From assembly GCA_947502885.1 (NCBI GenBank), contig CANNBP010000001.1:1-64000 (forward strand): a stretch of 64,000 nt of DNA. The letters run 5' to 3'. Position 1 is the first letter of the stretch, and each line of letters begins with the position of its first letter. This document shows, one piece after another, positions 18,204 to 26,167 of the stretch. The position numbers and the translations under genes were made by a program. Source of the stretch: an uncultured Aquimarina sp. (lineage in GTDB: Bacteria > Bacteroidota > Bacteroidia > Flavobacteriales > Flavobacteriaceae). Below the pieces are notes generated by a model that worked only from the letters and a program-made list of their open reading frames with translations, was not told where the DNA came from and ran no database searches.

Positions 18204-18887
18204 GTGTACTTTTTGTTCATAGCAATTTTGTGGACGAACCTAACAACATGTCAAGTGATGTATAATAAAGAGGAGCTTGAAAAAAATAAATTAGAAGTTG
18301 GTAAGATCAAAAAAATGGGGAGATCAGCTATTATAAAATTGGCCTCAAAAATTGCAAGTGATAATCCAAAATCTTTGTTGAATAATGAAGATGTAATTGT
18401 TTCTGTATGGTATAATGATATTGAGGTAAAAGTTATGTTTGTTGACAGGTCTCCAATGAGGTATCTTTCCTATGGTTCGAGATATTATTATGAGATGGAA
18501 GTAAGTGTTTACTTGGATGATAAAAGGTCATTAACTGGAAGAATTATTGATAATCCTGATAAAAAAGATAATTTTTATCATGGTGAAACTTATTTGTACA
18601 GATCTACCGAGGAAAAAAAGAAATATATTGATTACGTTATAAAGTTAAACAACTCTAATAAAAATTCATTTCCCATTGATGAGTCTCCAGTTGTGGTTAT
18701 AAGAGAAAAAGAAAAGTATTACGATATTCAAATAGGGATGAATTATCCGATCACATACAAAATAGATAAAGAATCAGGGAAGATATATGATTTTGAAGAT
18801 TTGTATCGTGATTTTTATCCCACCCCCATAGCTAATCCTGTGAAACCAATACATCCTGGAGGAGAATGGAAAGAGATGAAAGAATAA
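18204..18887 (+). CDS. Hypothetical exported protein
   Basis: This frame encodes 227 residues. From GTG 18204 a short hydrophobic leader is followed by TNLTTCQ, a possible degenerate lipobox or signal-peptidase site. The first ATG is at 18258 and would remove the leader, so the start is uncertain. The mature part is rich in Lys, Asp and Tyr, with alternating hydrophobic residues (IQIGMNYPITYKIDKESGKIYDFE) suggestive of a beta-rich fold. I recognise no family. The gene stands alone between rpsA and pyrR. Confidence 0.5.
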   Translation: MYFLFIAILWTNLTTCQVMYNKEELEKNKLEVGKIKKMGRSAIIKLASKIASDNPKSLLNNEDVIVSVWYNDIEVKVMFVDRSPMRYLSYGSRYYYEMEVSVYLDDKRSLTGRIIDNPDKKDNFYHGETYLYRSTEEKKKYIDYVIKLNNSNKNSFPIDESPVVVIREKEKYYDIQIGMNYPITYKIDKESGKIYDFEDLYRDFYPTPIANPVKPIHPGGEWKEMKE

Positions 18888-18988
18888 TTTTAATCTCGTA
18901 TGTTCTTGAATTATTTAACTTTAAGAAAGGGTTAAAAAAATATTAGTGTAAAATTAAATTCACAAATGGTATACTACCAAAATTTCAC

Positions 18989-18996
18989 TACTTTTG
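18989..18996 (+). promoter_or_regulatory. Promoter -7 box before pyrR
   Basis: TACTTTTG matches TAnnTTTG exactly, 25 bp before the pyrR ATG. No TTG is found at the expected -33 distance. Confidence 0.45.
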
Positions 18997-19021
18997 TATA
19001 CCCAATATCTATTTGGAGATT

Positions 19022-19561
19022 ATGAGTCAAAAACTACTACTTAGTGCAAAAGAAATCGATATAATACTGCACCGTTTGGCTTGCCAATTAATAGAAAACC
19101 ATACCCATTTTAAGGATACTGTTTTAATTGGAATTCAACCAAGAGGTACATTTTTAGCAGATAGAATCAAGAAGATTTTGCTAGAAGAATATCAGGTTGA
19201 TAATATTAAAGTCGGTCATCTAGATATTACATTTTATCGTGACGATTTTAGAAGAGGAGAAAAGACCTTAGAGGCAAATAAAACGCATATTGATTTTGTT
19301 GTAGAAGATAAACGTGTAGTTTTTATTGATGATGTATTGTATACAGGAAGAAGTATTAGAGCGGCACTGACAGCAGTTCAATCTTTTGGAAGACCTCAGG
19401 AAATAGAATTATTAACATTAATAGATAGACGTTTTAGTAGACATTTACCCATACAACCTAATTATAGAGGGCGACAAGTAGATGCTATTAATCAAGAGAA
19501 AGTTAAGGTAAATTGGGAGGAAAATGAAGGAAAGGATGCCGTATATTTAATAGATAATTAG
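19022..19561 (+). CDS. pyrR: Bifunctional pyr operon regulator / uracil phosphoribosyltransferase
   Basis: A 179-residue phosphoribosyltransferase-fold protein. The PRPP-binding loop is VVFIDDVLYTGRSIRAAL, and the N-terminal LIGIQPRGTFLADRI and DITFYRDDF are typical of PyrR. In Gram-positive bacteria PyrR binds pyr mRNA and terminates transcription when UMP is high; it also has weak uracil phosphoribosyltransferase activity. Whether it regulates RNA here is not shown: I see no convincing PyrR-type binding loop in the short leader. An in-frame TTG lies at 19013, but ATG 19022 fits the family. It is followed 47 bp later by pyrB. Confidence 0.92.
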   Translation: MSQKLLLSAKEIDIILHRLACQLIENHTHFKDTVLIGIQPRGTFLADRIKKILLEEYQVDNIKVGHLDITFYRDDFRRGEKTLEANKTHIDFVVEDKRVVFIDDVLYTGRSIRAALTAVQSFGRPQEIELLTLIDRRFSRHLPIQPNYRGRQVDAINQEKVKVNWEENEGKDAVYLIDN

Positions 19562-19608
19562 TCGACCTAGATTAAACTTCTATTTTGAATTATTAGATTA
19601 AAAAAGGA

Positions 19609-20538
19609 ATGAGCGAATTAAGTGTAAATCACTTGTTAGGAATTAAATATTTAAACAAAGATGATATCAATCTTATCTTTGAAACAGCAGATCATTTTAA
19701 AGAAGTAATTAATCGTCCTATTAAAAAAGTTCCCTCACTTCGGGATATTACAATTGCTAATTTGTTTTTTGAAAATAGTACAAGAACAAGATTATCTTTT
19801 GAACTGGCAGAAAAACGACTCTCTGCAGATGTAATTAATTTTTCGGCAGCGTCTTCTTCTGTTAAAAAGGGAGAAACATTAATTGATACGGTAAATAATA
19901 TTCTTTCGATGAAAGTGGATATGGTTGTTATGAGGCATCCAAATCCAGGAGCAGGAGTATTTCTTTCAAAACATGTAGACGCTAGTATTGTTAATGCGGG
20001 AGATGGAGCGCATGAACACCCTACGCAAGCTTTGTTGGATTCGTATTCTATTAGAGAACGTCTTGGTGAAGTAGGAGGGAAAAAAGTCGTGATTGTTGGG
20101 GATATTTTACATTCGCGTGTAGCACTGTCAAATATATTTGCTTTAAAACTTCAAGGAGCCGAAGTAAAAGTGTGTGGACCAAAGACATTGATCCCAAAAT
20201 ACATCGAAAAGCTTGGAGTAGAGGTTGAAACAAACCTGAAAAAAGCACTAGAATGGTGTGACGTTGCAAATATGTTGCGTGTTCAAAACGAAAGGATGGA
20301 GATCAGTTATTTTCCTTCAACAAGAGAATACACACAACAATATGGGGTTAACAAAAGGTTATTGGATGATTTGAGTAAAGAAATAGTAATTATGCACCCA
20401 GGACCAATCAATCGTGGAGTAGAAATCACGAGTGATGTAGCTGATTCTAGTCAAGCCATTATACTAGATCAGGTTCAGAATGGAGTTGCAGTGAGAATGG
20501 CGGTTATATATCTTTTAGCATCAAAAATAAAACGGTAA
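19609..20538 (+). CDS. pyrB: Aspartate carbamoyltransferase catalytic subunit
   Basis: This 309-residue enzyme condenses carbamoyl phosphate with aspartate in de novo pyrimidine synthesis. The carbamoyl-phosphate loop ENSTRTRLSFELAEKRL, SSSVKKGETLIDT (Ser and Lys contributed to the neighbouring active site) and GDGAHEHPTQALLD are all intact. HPGPINRGVEI near the C-terminus is the aspartate-binding loop. No pyrI regulatory-chain gene lies nearby, so feedback may be absent or exerted through PyrR. It is in the pyrR operon; the next small ORF begins 3 bp after its stop. Confidence 0.95.
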   Translation: MSELSVNHLLGIKYLNKDDINLIFETADHFKEVINRPIKKVPSLRDITIANLFFENSTRTRLSFELAEKRLSADVINFSAASSSVKKGETLIDTVNNILSMKVDMVVMRHPNPGAGVFLSKHVDASIVNAGDGAHEHPTQALLDSYSIRERLGEVGGKKVVIVGDILHSRVALSNIFALKLQGAEVKVCGPKTLIPKYIEKLGVEVETNLKKALEWCDVANMLRVQNERMEISYFPSTREYTQQYGVNKRLLDDLSKEIVIMHPGPINRGVEITSDVADSSQAIILDQVQNGVAVRMAVIYLLASKIKR

Positions 20539-20541
20539 TTT

Positions 20542-20874
20542 ATGATTTTTAATAAAGAAGGATCCACCACAATTATTACACAAGAAAAAACTACTATTGT
20601 AGAATTTGTAAAAAGACTTCAGGATAAATATGAAAGTATTAAAACTGATAATATAATAATAAACTTATTTTCATTAAAGAAGTTTTCTTTGGCTGATCTT
20701 AATGAGTTTTTATTAGTGTCTAATACTCACAAGTTAACAGGTCGTTCTTTTGTTATAGTAACAGATAAAATTTCTTATGATGAAGTATCTGATCAAATAA
20801 CTATCGTGCCTACATTACAAGAAGCATATGATTTAGTTGAAATGGAAGAAATTGAAAGAGATCTTGGTTTTTAA
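20542..20874 (+). CDS. Small conserved hypothetical protein, pyrB-rnz interval
   Basis: A 110-residue cytoplasmic protein with no signal peptide or membrane segment. Alternating strands and helices (STTIITQEKTTIVEFVKRL, IIINLFSLKKFSLADLNEFL, GRSFVIVTDKIS) suggest a compact alpha/beta fold, faintly STAS-like, and the tail EEIERDLGF is acidic. I cannot assign a function. The start lies 3 bp after the pyrB stop, so it is cotranscribed with pyrR-pyrB. Its steady place ahead of ribonuclease Z may indicate a shared RNA-related role, but that is a guess. Confidence 0.7.
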   Translation: MIFNKEGSTTIITQEKTTIVEFVKRLQDKYESIKTDNIIINLFSLKKFSLADLNEFLLVSNTHKLTGRSFVIVTDKISYDEVSDQITIVPTLQEAYDLVEMEEIERDLGF

Positions 20875-20920
20875 TAGATCGTTTTTGTAATTATTGAATT
20901 TGATTTACGTCAAAAGTAGT

Positions 20921-21373
20921 ATGAATAAATATAGCCCCATACTATTTATTATTTTTTCGGTATTTTCTTTTTATAGTATATATGCTCAAGATTGGAAATA
21001 TGATTTAGACGAAGCTCTGGCCTTAGCAAAGCAAAAAGATCAAAAAATAGTCTTATTCTTTACAGGTTCTGATTGGTGCCCTCCGTGTATAAAACTAGAG
21101 AAAAAGGTATTATCTAGTAAGGAATTTGAAGATTTTGCTGATCAAAAATATGTCTGGCTTAAGGCAGACTTTCCGAAGAGAAGAAAAAATAAAATTTCAA
21201 AAGAACAAAAAGAGAAAAATAAAGCATTAGCTAAACGTTATAACAGGAGAATGGTTTTTCCTGTAATATTAATTCTTAATAAGAATGGAGTTGTTTTGGG
21301 AGCTACAGGGTATCGTCGAGATCTTGATGTACACGGTTATATCTCTTTATTAACTTCTTTTGATTCTTTTTAG
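20921..21373 (+). CDS. Exported thioredoxin-like protein
   Basis: A 150-residue protein with a signal peptide ending in IYAQ (about residue 23). The thioredoxin-7/DsbD-C-like domain that follows carries the redox motif GSDWCPPCIKLEKKVL (Cys-Pro-Pro-Cys) near residue 55 and a cis-Pro region MVFPVILILNKNG. It probably reduces or isomerises disulfides in the periplasm. An in-frame TTG at 20894 would add nine residues before the signal peptide, so ATG 20921 was chosen. It lies between the pyrB-linked small gene and ribonuclease Z, with no obvious partner. Confidence 0.85.
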   Translation: MNKYSPILFIIFSVFSFYSIYAQDWKYDLDEALALAKQKDQKIVLFFTGSDWCPPCIKLEKKVLSSKEFEDFADQKYVWLKADFPKRRKNKISKEQKEKNKALAKRYNRRMVFPVILILNKNGVVLGATGYRRDLDVHGYISLLTSFDSF

Positions 21374-21420
21374 TTGTACGGTTCAATTTTGTATAATAGA
21401 AAAGTATCCTCACATTCTGT

Positions 21421-22350
21421 TTGATAAAAGAGAAAAATATAATTTTGAAACTTACAATTTTAGGTTGTTATTCGGCAACTCCAAGAACATTTACAAACCC
21501 TACTTCGCAGGTATTAGAAATAAATAACCATATTTTTTTGATTGACTGTGGAGAAGGAACACAAGTAGAATTAAGGCGTAATAAAATCAAGTTTTCGAGA
21601 ATAAAACATGTTTTTATTTCTCATTTGCACGGGGATCATTTTTTTGGTTTGGTAGGTTTAATTTCGACGTTTAGATTACTTAAAAGAGATACTCCACTTC
21701 ATGTATATGGTCCAAAAGGTATTAAGGAGGTGATAACGTTACAATTAAAGTTATCTAATTCGTGGACTGATTATCCATTGCATTTTCATGAATTAACAAA
21801 TCAAGAGTCTGAGGTGGTTTTTGAAGATGAAAAAGTTGTTGTATCTACAATACCTTTACAACATCGGATATACTGTAATGGCTTTTTGTTTAAAGAAAAG
21901 CCTGGGGATAGACCATTATTAATTGATAAGGTAACAGATTATGGGATTGATAAAGCATATTATCGTTCTATAAAAAAAGGTAAAGATGTTACTCTTGATG
22001 ATGGGACGGTTGTAAATAATAATGAGCTTACAGAAAATCCAAGAGCTATAAAAAGTTATGCATATTGTAGTGATACTAAGTACGATGAAGCAAAGATACC
22101 TTTGATTTCTAATGCAACGGTTTTGTATCATGAATCTACTTTTTTAGAGAGTCATAAGTATCTTTGTGCTAAAACAGGGCATAGTTCGGCTATAGAAGCT
22201 GCTAGTATTGCAAAAAAGGCAAATGTTGGAACCCTAATTTTAGGGCATTATTCGACAAGATATGATGATATTAGTATGTTTGGTGATGAAGCCAAAACCA
22301 TTTTTGATAGAGTAGAAATAGCAGACGACGGAAAAGTGTTTGAATATTGA
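21421..22350 (+). CDS. rnz: Ribonuclease Z (tRNA 3' processing endonuclease)
   Basis: A metallo-beta-lactamase-fold nuclease of up to 309 residues that trims tRNA 3' ends. The zinc motif is HVFISHLHGDHFFGLVGL; further metal ligands occur in YCSDTKYDE, TGHSSAIEAA and LILGHYSTRYDD. The N-terminus LTILGCYSATPRTFTNPTSQ is typical. No in-frame ATG precedes it. TTG 21421 is the first start, but TTG 21445 gives the more family-like start M-K-L-T-I-L-G. The start is therefore uncertain by eight codons. Confidence 0.93.
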   Translation: MIKEKNIILKLTILGCYSATPRTFTNPTSQVLEINNHIFLIDCGEGTQVELRRNKIKFSRIKHVFISHLHGDHFFGLVGLISTFRLLKRDTPLHVYGPKGIKEVITLQLKLSNSWTDYPLHFHELTNQESEVVFEDEKVVVSTIPLQHRIYCNGFLFKEKPGDRPLLIDKVTDYGIDKAYYRSIKKGKDVTLDDGTVVNNNELTENPRAIKSYAYCSDTKYDEAKIPLISNATVLYHESTFLESHKYLCAKTGHSSAIEAASIAKKANVGTLILGHYSTRYDDISMFGDEAKTIFDRVEIADDGKVFEY

Positions 22351-22417
22351 TCTAAAATTGAAACATCAGATGGACTCGCTTTTTTGAAAAATGGTAAATT
22401 GCAAAATAAATTAGATA

Positions 22418-23059
22418 ATGAATAGAGATCTTACGTCATATAGAAAATCTTATGAAAAGAATTTTTTAATAGAAGATAACCTTCCGGATTCTCCATATGT
22501 GCTTTTTTCTAACTGGTTTAAAGAAGTAGAGTCAGCAGGAGGAGTAGAGGAGCCTAATGCTATGACGTTAACGACTAATGGGATAGATGGTTTTCCTAAG
22601 GCTAGGATCGTTTTGCTTAAACAATTTGATGAAAATGGATTCGTGTTTTATACAAATTATGAGTCAGAGAAGGGAAAAGCTATAGAAAAAGATAATAAAG
22701 TATGTGTTTCGTTTTTTTGGCCTAATTTAGAACGGCAAGTTATAATTAAAGGAGAAGTTCAAAAACTAACCAAACAAGAAAGCTTAAGTTACTTTTTATC
22801 AAGACCGAGAGGTAGTCAATTGGGTGCATTGGCGTCTAGTCAAAGCGAAGTTGTTTCTTCTAGAGAGGTATTAGAGCAAAAATTAGCTTCTCTTGAAAGT
22901 GAGTATAAAAACAAGGAAATCCCAATGCCTGATTCATGGGGAGGTTACTGTGTTATACCTATAGAATTTGAGTTTTGGCAAGGAAGAGCTAATCGACTGC
23001 ACGATAGAATTAGATTTTCTAATAAAGAAAATTGGATAATAGAGCGTTTATGTCCATGA
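22418..23059 (+). CDS. pdxH: Pyridoxamine 5'-phosphate oxidase
   Basis: FMN-dependent enzyme of 213 residues that makes pyridoxal phosphate, the cofactor used by HisC and other enzymes. Family features are EPNAMTLTTNGIDGFPKARIVLLKQFDENGFVFYTNYES, FFWPNLERQVIIKGEVQKL, SRPRGSQLGALASSQS and the C-terminal FEFWQGRANRLHDRI, followed by WIIERLCP. Length and order fit PdxH fully. The plus-strand gene is followed convergently by the large OmpA-domain gene, with only 26 bp between stops. Confidence 0.95.
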   Translation: MNRDLTSYRKSYEKNFLIEDNLPDSPYVLFSNWFKEVESAGGVEEPNAMTLTTNGIDGFPKARIVLLKQFDENGFVFYTNYESEKGKAIEKDNKVCVSFFWPNLERQVIIKGEVQKLTKQESLSYFLSRPRGSQLGALASSQSEVVSSREVLEQKLASLESEYKNKEIPMPDSWGGYCVIPIEFEFWQGRANRLHDRIRFSNKENWIIERLCP

Positions 23060-23085
23060 TTTAGAAATAAAAGGATACTCTCTTA

Positions 23086-25290
23086 TTACATGATAACAAA
23101 GCTTGATCTTCTATTCTTTTGGTATTGATCTTCAGAACAATCTTCACCATCTTTACAGTTGTTTACTGGTCTACTTTCACCAAATCCAATGTAAGATAAT
23201 ATTCTATTTTTAGAAATGTTTTTGCCTAGTAAGTATTCATAGATAGATTTTGCTCTTTTTTGTGAAAGTGTAAGGTTGTAATTTTCACCACCACGGCTAT
23301 CAGAGTGAGTTTCAATTTTTATTACCATATTAGGGTAATCTTTATTCATTAAATCTACTACTTTGTTTAGTTCAACTTCAGCTTTCTTTGTTATATCCCA
23401 TTTGTCAAACTCAAAATAAATCTCATTAAGATTTATCATATCATTGATGGTTTTTGTAAGCGTTGATGTAGTCTGTAAGTTAGAATTTATATCTGAATCT
23501 TTCTGAACAATGTCCTTAGGAGGAATACCACCACTCTCAGTATTTCCAGATGTTTTTACTTCATGTTTTTCACCAGGCATTGATACTGTGAAATCATGAG
23601 ACATGCTTTTTTTAGGAATAGCAACAAGACGACTGGCATTTGGACAATTCATCTCACTAATATCAATTGCTAGTTTGAATTGATAATAATCAGGTAAATT
23701 ACATGAATTAATATGATTATATCCTTTAGAATATTTAATAGTTTCATTTAGAGTACCGTTAAATTCTGAAACTACAGGTTGATCCATTACTAATATATCA
23801 TTAATTGAATCAATAGATTCGCAACTGATATCAACGGCAACATTATAACTTATTTTAAATGGTTTGCTATCTGTTTTAACCATTTTATTTGGTATCGTAA
23901 ATCTTAAAGTTCTTGAATTTTTGTCAAATTTAAATTTGATTTTCTTTGTTGGTAGAACCAAAGATTTTTCAGAAAATTCAACGTTCTCTGGTATAATATC
24001 TTTAATAATGGTGTTTTTTGCATTATCGTTACCATCATTGTGCACAGTTAAAGTATATGTTATCTCTTGTTTAGGAGCTAATACGTCATGAGGAAGAACA
24101 AATTTATCTGTATTACTATGTTTCGATCTTTTTACTATATGGATAGCCGGTTCGTATATTTCAATACTAAAAGCCACAGCCATCACAGAATATCCATCAT
24201 TGTTTGTAGATAACCTAAATCTTGCTTCTGTTTGATTATTACCAATAATATTATTTCTTATATTTTTAATCTTAAACAAATCAGCATCATAACCTAATGT
24301 ATTTTGACTAGCTGGTACTCTTGTTGTAACATTTCTTCCGTTTTCAGTAATATTAGCATTAAAGAAGTTATTCATAGGATTTATGCCATCTGCCAAACTT
24401 TTATATCTGCTAGTTTCATTTGACAGTGCTTCAAAACGATCTCCTCGAATTCCTTTATCTCCTTCATAAGCAATAACACCAATTTTTCCATGAACAGCAC
24501 CATTTGGTATGGTTTGAAAGTTATCAAATGAAAATGCCACAGGTTTGGCCTTTGAATCAATATTTACGAATCCATCATAAACATAAAATCTTTTTCTTGG
24601 TTTTGTATTGTCTTCATATATGACAACCATTGTCCAACCTCCGGCAAGACCATTTCCTAGTGTTGCGTCATCATTAACTTCGGTAGTCGTTGCTGGTATA
24701 TTTGCAACTGTATATGTACCAAGAGGGTTTTCTAAATTTAGGATATCAGTAGTGATATCCTTATAACATGAATACTGTTTAAACAATGATTCATCGTCTT
24801 TGTAATAATCATGAATAATGCTAGCGTCTTTTATCGTAGAGTAATTTGATTGCCCTGGGTATTTTATTTTTATTGAAGTTATATCATGTTTTCTATACTT
24901 ATCTGCATATGAAGCAGTCCAATATAGCCCTACATGTTTAATTGCGTTACAATTAGAGTCAATATTTAAATCAGCACTACTAGAATTAAAGGTAGAAGGG
25001 TCATTATCTATATCGATAAATCCCATTTTAAATTGATTATTTAACCCACCATCATTATAGCTTTTATTAGGATCAAAAGGATTAGACCCATCATCATGAC
25101 TTACTTTACCTAAGATTGTATTGGAAACAAATTTAAAATCTCCTTTAAGCGTTAACTCTGTACGCTTTTTTAAAGGAACTTCTACTTGTGCATGAGTACC
25201 AAAAATACCAATGCAAAATAGAAATATAAATACATAGATTGTATTTGACCAATAAAGGTTTATTTTTCGAACTTCTACTTTTTCCACCAC
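23086..25290 (-). CDS. Large exported DUF11 / OmpA-domain protein
   Basis: This 734-residue protein has a hydrophobic export segment at about 14-35 ending in THAQ. No ATG precedes it, so GTG 25290 (or the next GTG, 25287) is the start. The middle (about 35-380) is a beta-rich domain with a recognisable ADLNIDSNCNAIKHVGLYWTASY block. A DUF11-type repeat follows (about 382-490: LAPKQEITYTLTVHNDGND, IIKDIIPENVEF), a module frequent in surface proteins. The C-terminal 115 residues are an OmpA domain with IYFEFDKWDITKKAEVEL, KIETHSDSRGGENYNLTLS and NRRSSFVIM, closely resembling the OmpA tail encoded at 13412. It is monocistronic and probably a peptidoglycan-linked cell-surface protein. Confidence 0.85.
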   Translation of the reverse strand: MVEKVEVRKINLYWSNTIYVFIFLFCIGIFGTHAQVEVPLKKRTELTLKGDFKFVSNTILGKVSHDDGSNPFDPNKSYNDGGLNNQFKMGFIDIDNDPSTFNSSSADLNIDSNCNAIKHVGLYWTASYADKYRKHDITSIKIKYPGQSNYSTIKDASIIHDYYKDDESLFKQYSCYKDITTDILNLENPLGTYTVANIPATTTEVNDDATLGNGLAGGWTMVVIYEDNTKPRKRFYVYDGFVNIDSKAKPVAFSFDNFQTIPNGAVHGKIGVIAYEGDKGIRGDRFEALSNETSRYKSLADGINPMNNFFNANITENGRNVTTRVPASQNTLGYDADLFKIKNIRNNIIGNNQTEARFRLSTNNDGYSVMAVAFSIEIYEPAIHIVKRSKHSNTDKFVLPHDVLAPKQEITYTLTVHNDGNDNAKNTIIKDIIPENVEFSEKSLVLPTKKIKFKFDKNSRTLRFTIPNKMVKTDSKPFKISYNVAVDISCESIDSINDILVMDQPVVSEFNGTLNETIKYSKGYNHINSCNLPDYYQFKLAIDISEMNCPNASRLVAIPKKSMSHDFTVSMPGEKHEVKTSGNTESGGIPPKDIVQKDSDINSNLQTTSTLTKTINDMINLNEIYFEFDKWDITKKAEVELNKVVDLMNKDYPNMVIKIETHSDSRGGENYNLTLSQKRAKSIYEYLLGKNISKNRILSYIGFGESRPVNNCKDGEDCSEDQYQKNRRSSFVIM

Positions 25291-25681
25291 TTTGTTTTGT
25301 TTATTATCGCCCTAAAATATATTATGTCTGATTTGTGTACATAATGCCCGGGAAAACATTTTTGATTTAAGGGGAAACCGTATGTAAATTTAATTTTTAA
25401 CATTTAAATGGGTAAGAAAAAAAGTAGTTTTTCGACATAAATACTGATTTTATCGATTAATGTCTGAAAGTTCTATCGTATTCAGTATCATTATTTTAAT
25501 CTTTTTATTTTTTGAATTTTTTGTGTTTGAATACCAAGCAAATGATAGGATATTAACAAGAATATTGTATTACATATATCAACAAAAAAATATTTTTTGC
25601 ATTCTTATCACTAGATATGTAAAATCGAATTCTTAAACTTGTATAAAATAATGTTGTTTTACCATAAATACTTACGGGCAG
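25291..25681. other. Intergenic region between divergent genes
   Basis: This 391-bp spacer holds the upstream regions of the minus-strand OmpA gene and the plus-strand polyphosphate block. It is AT-rich with several homopolymer runs. I see no ORF, RNA gene, strong hairpin or full TAnnTTTG box; the nearest is a TATTTTTTG with one extra T around 25590. Confidence 0.5.
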
Positions 25682-26167
25682 ATGAAAACTTTATATATGA
25701 TAAGACATGCAAAATCTTCTTGGGATTTTGATGTAAGTGATGATAAAAGACCACTTAATAGTAGAGGCCTTAAAGATGCAGAATTGGTTGGTGATGCCCT
25801 GAAAACACTGGTAAAACCTATAGATTTGATATTAAGTAGTCCAGCCGTTAGAGCTCATAGTACTGCAAAGATTATTAACAAATATATTAATGTTCCAGAT
25901 AAATTATTTGTGTTAGAACCTAATTTATATGATTTTGATGGAAGAAGTGTTATAGATGTTATTATGCGGTGTGATAATAAAGTCAATAATTTAATGATCT
26001 TTGGGCATAATCATGCTTTTACTTCTATAGCCAATGTATATGGAAGTCAACAAATTGATAATTTACCCACCTGCGGTTGTGTGGTAATCGAATTTAATTG
26101 TGAGAAATGGGGAGATATAAATGTAGGAAAAAACCTTCATTTGATTTATCCTAAATTATTGAAATAA
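25682..26167 (+). CDS. SixA-like histidine phosphatase
   Basis: A 161-residue phosphoglycerate-mutase-fold phosphatase. The catalytic motif RHAKSSWDF (Arg-His-x-Lys) lies at about residues 8-16, followed by DDKRPLNSRGLKDAELVGDAL, LSSPAVRAHSTAKII and the second His in FGHNHAFTSIAN. In Escherichia coli SixA removes phosphate from phospho-His proteins. Here the stop TAA overlaps the ppk1 ATG by one base, and ppx follows, so a role linked to phosphate or polyphosphate handling is suggested by context, not by the motif. Confidence 0.85.
   Translation: MKTLYMIRHAKSSWDFDVSDDKRPLNSRGLKDAELVGDALKTLVKPIDLILSSPAVRAHSTAKIINKYINVPDKLFVLEPNLYDFDGRSVIDVIMRCDNKVNNLMIFGHNHAFTSIANVYGSQQIDNLPTCGCVVIEFNCEKWGDINVGKNLHLIYPKLLK

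Noticed and set aside
25541..25600. Possible promoter before the SixA-like gene
   Set aside because: The closest -7 box has an extra base (TATTTTTTG) and is far from the start codon; too weak to call.
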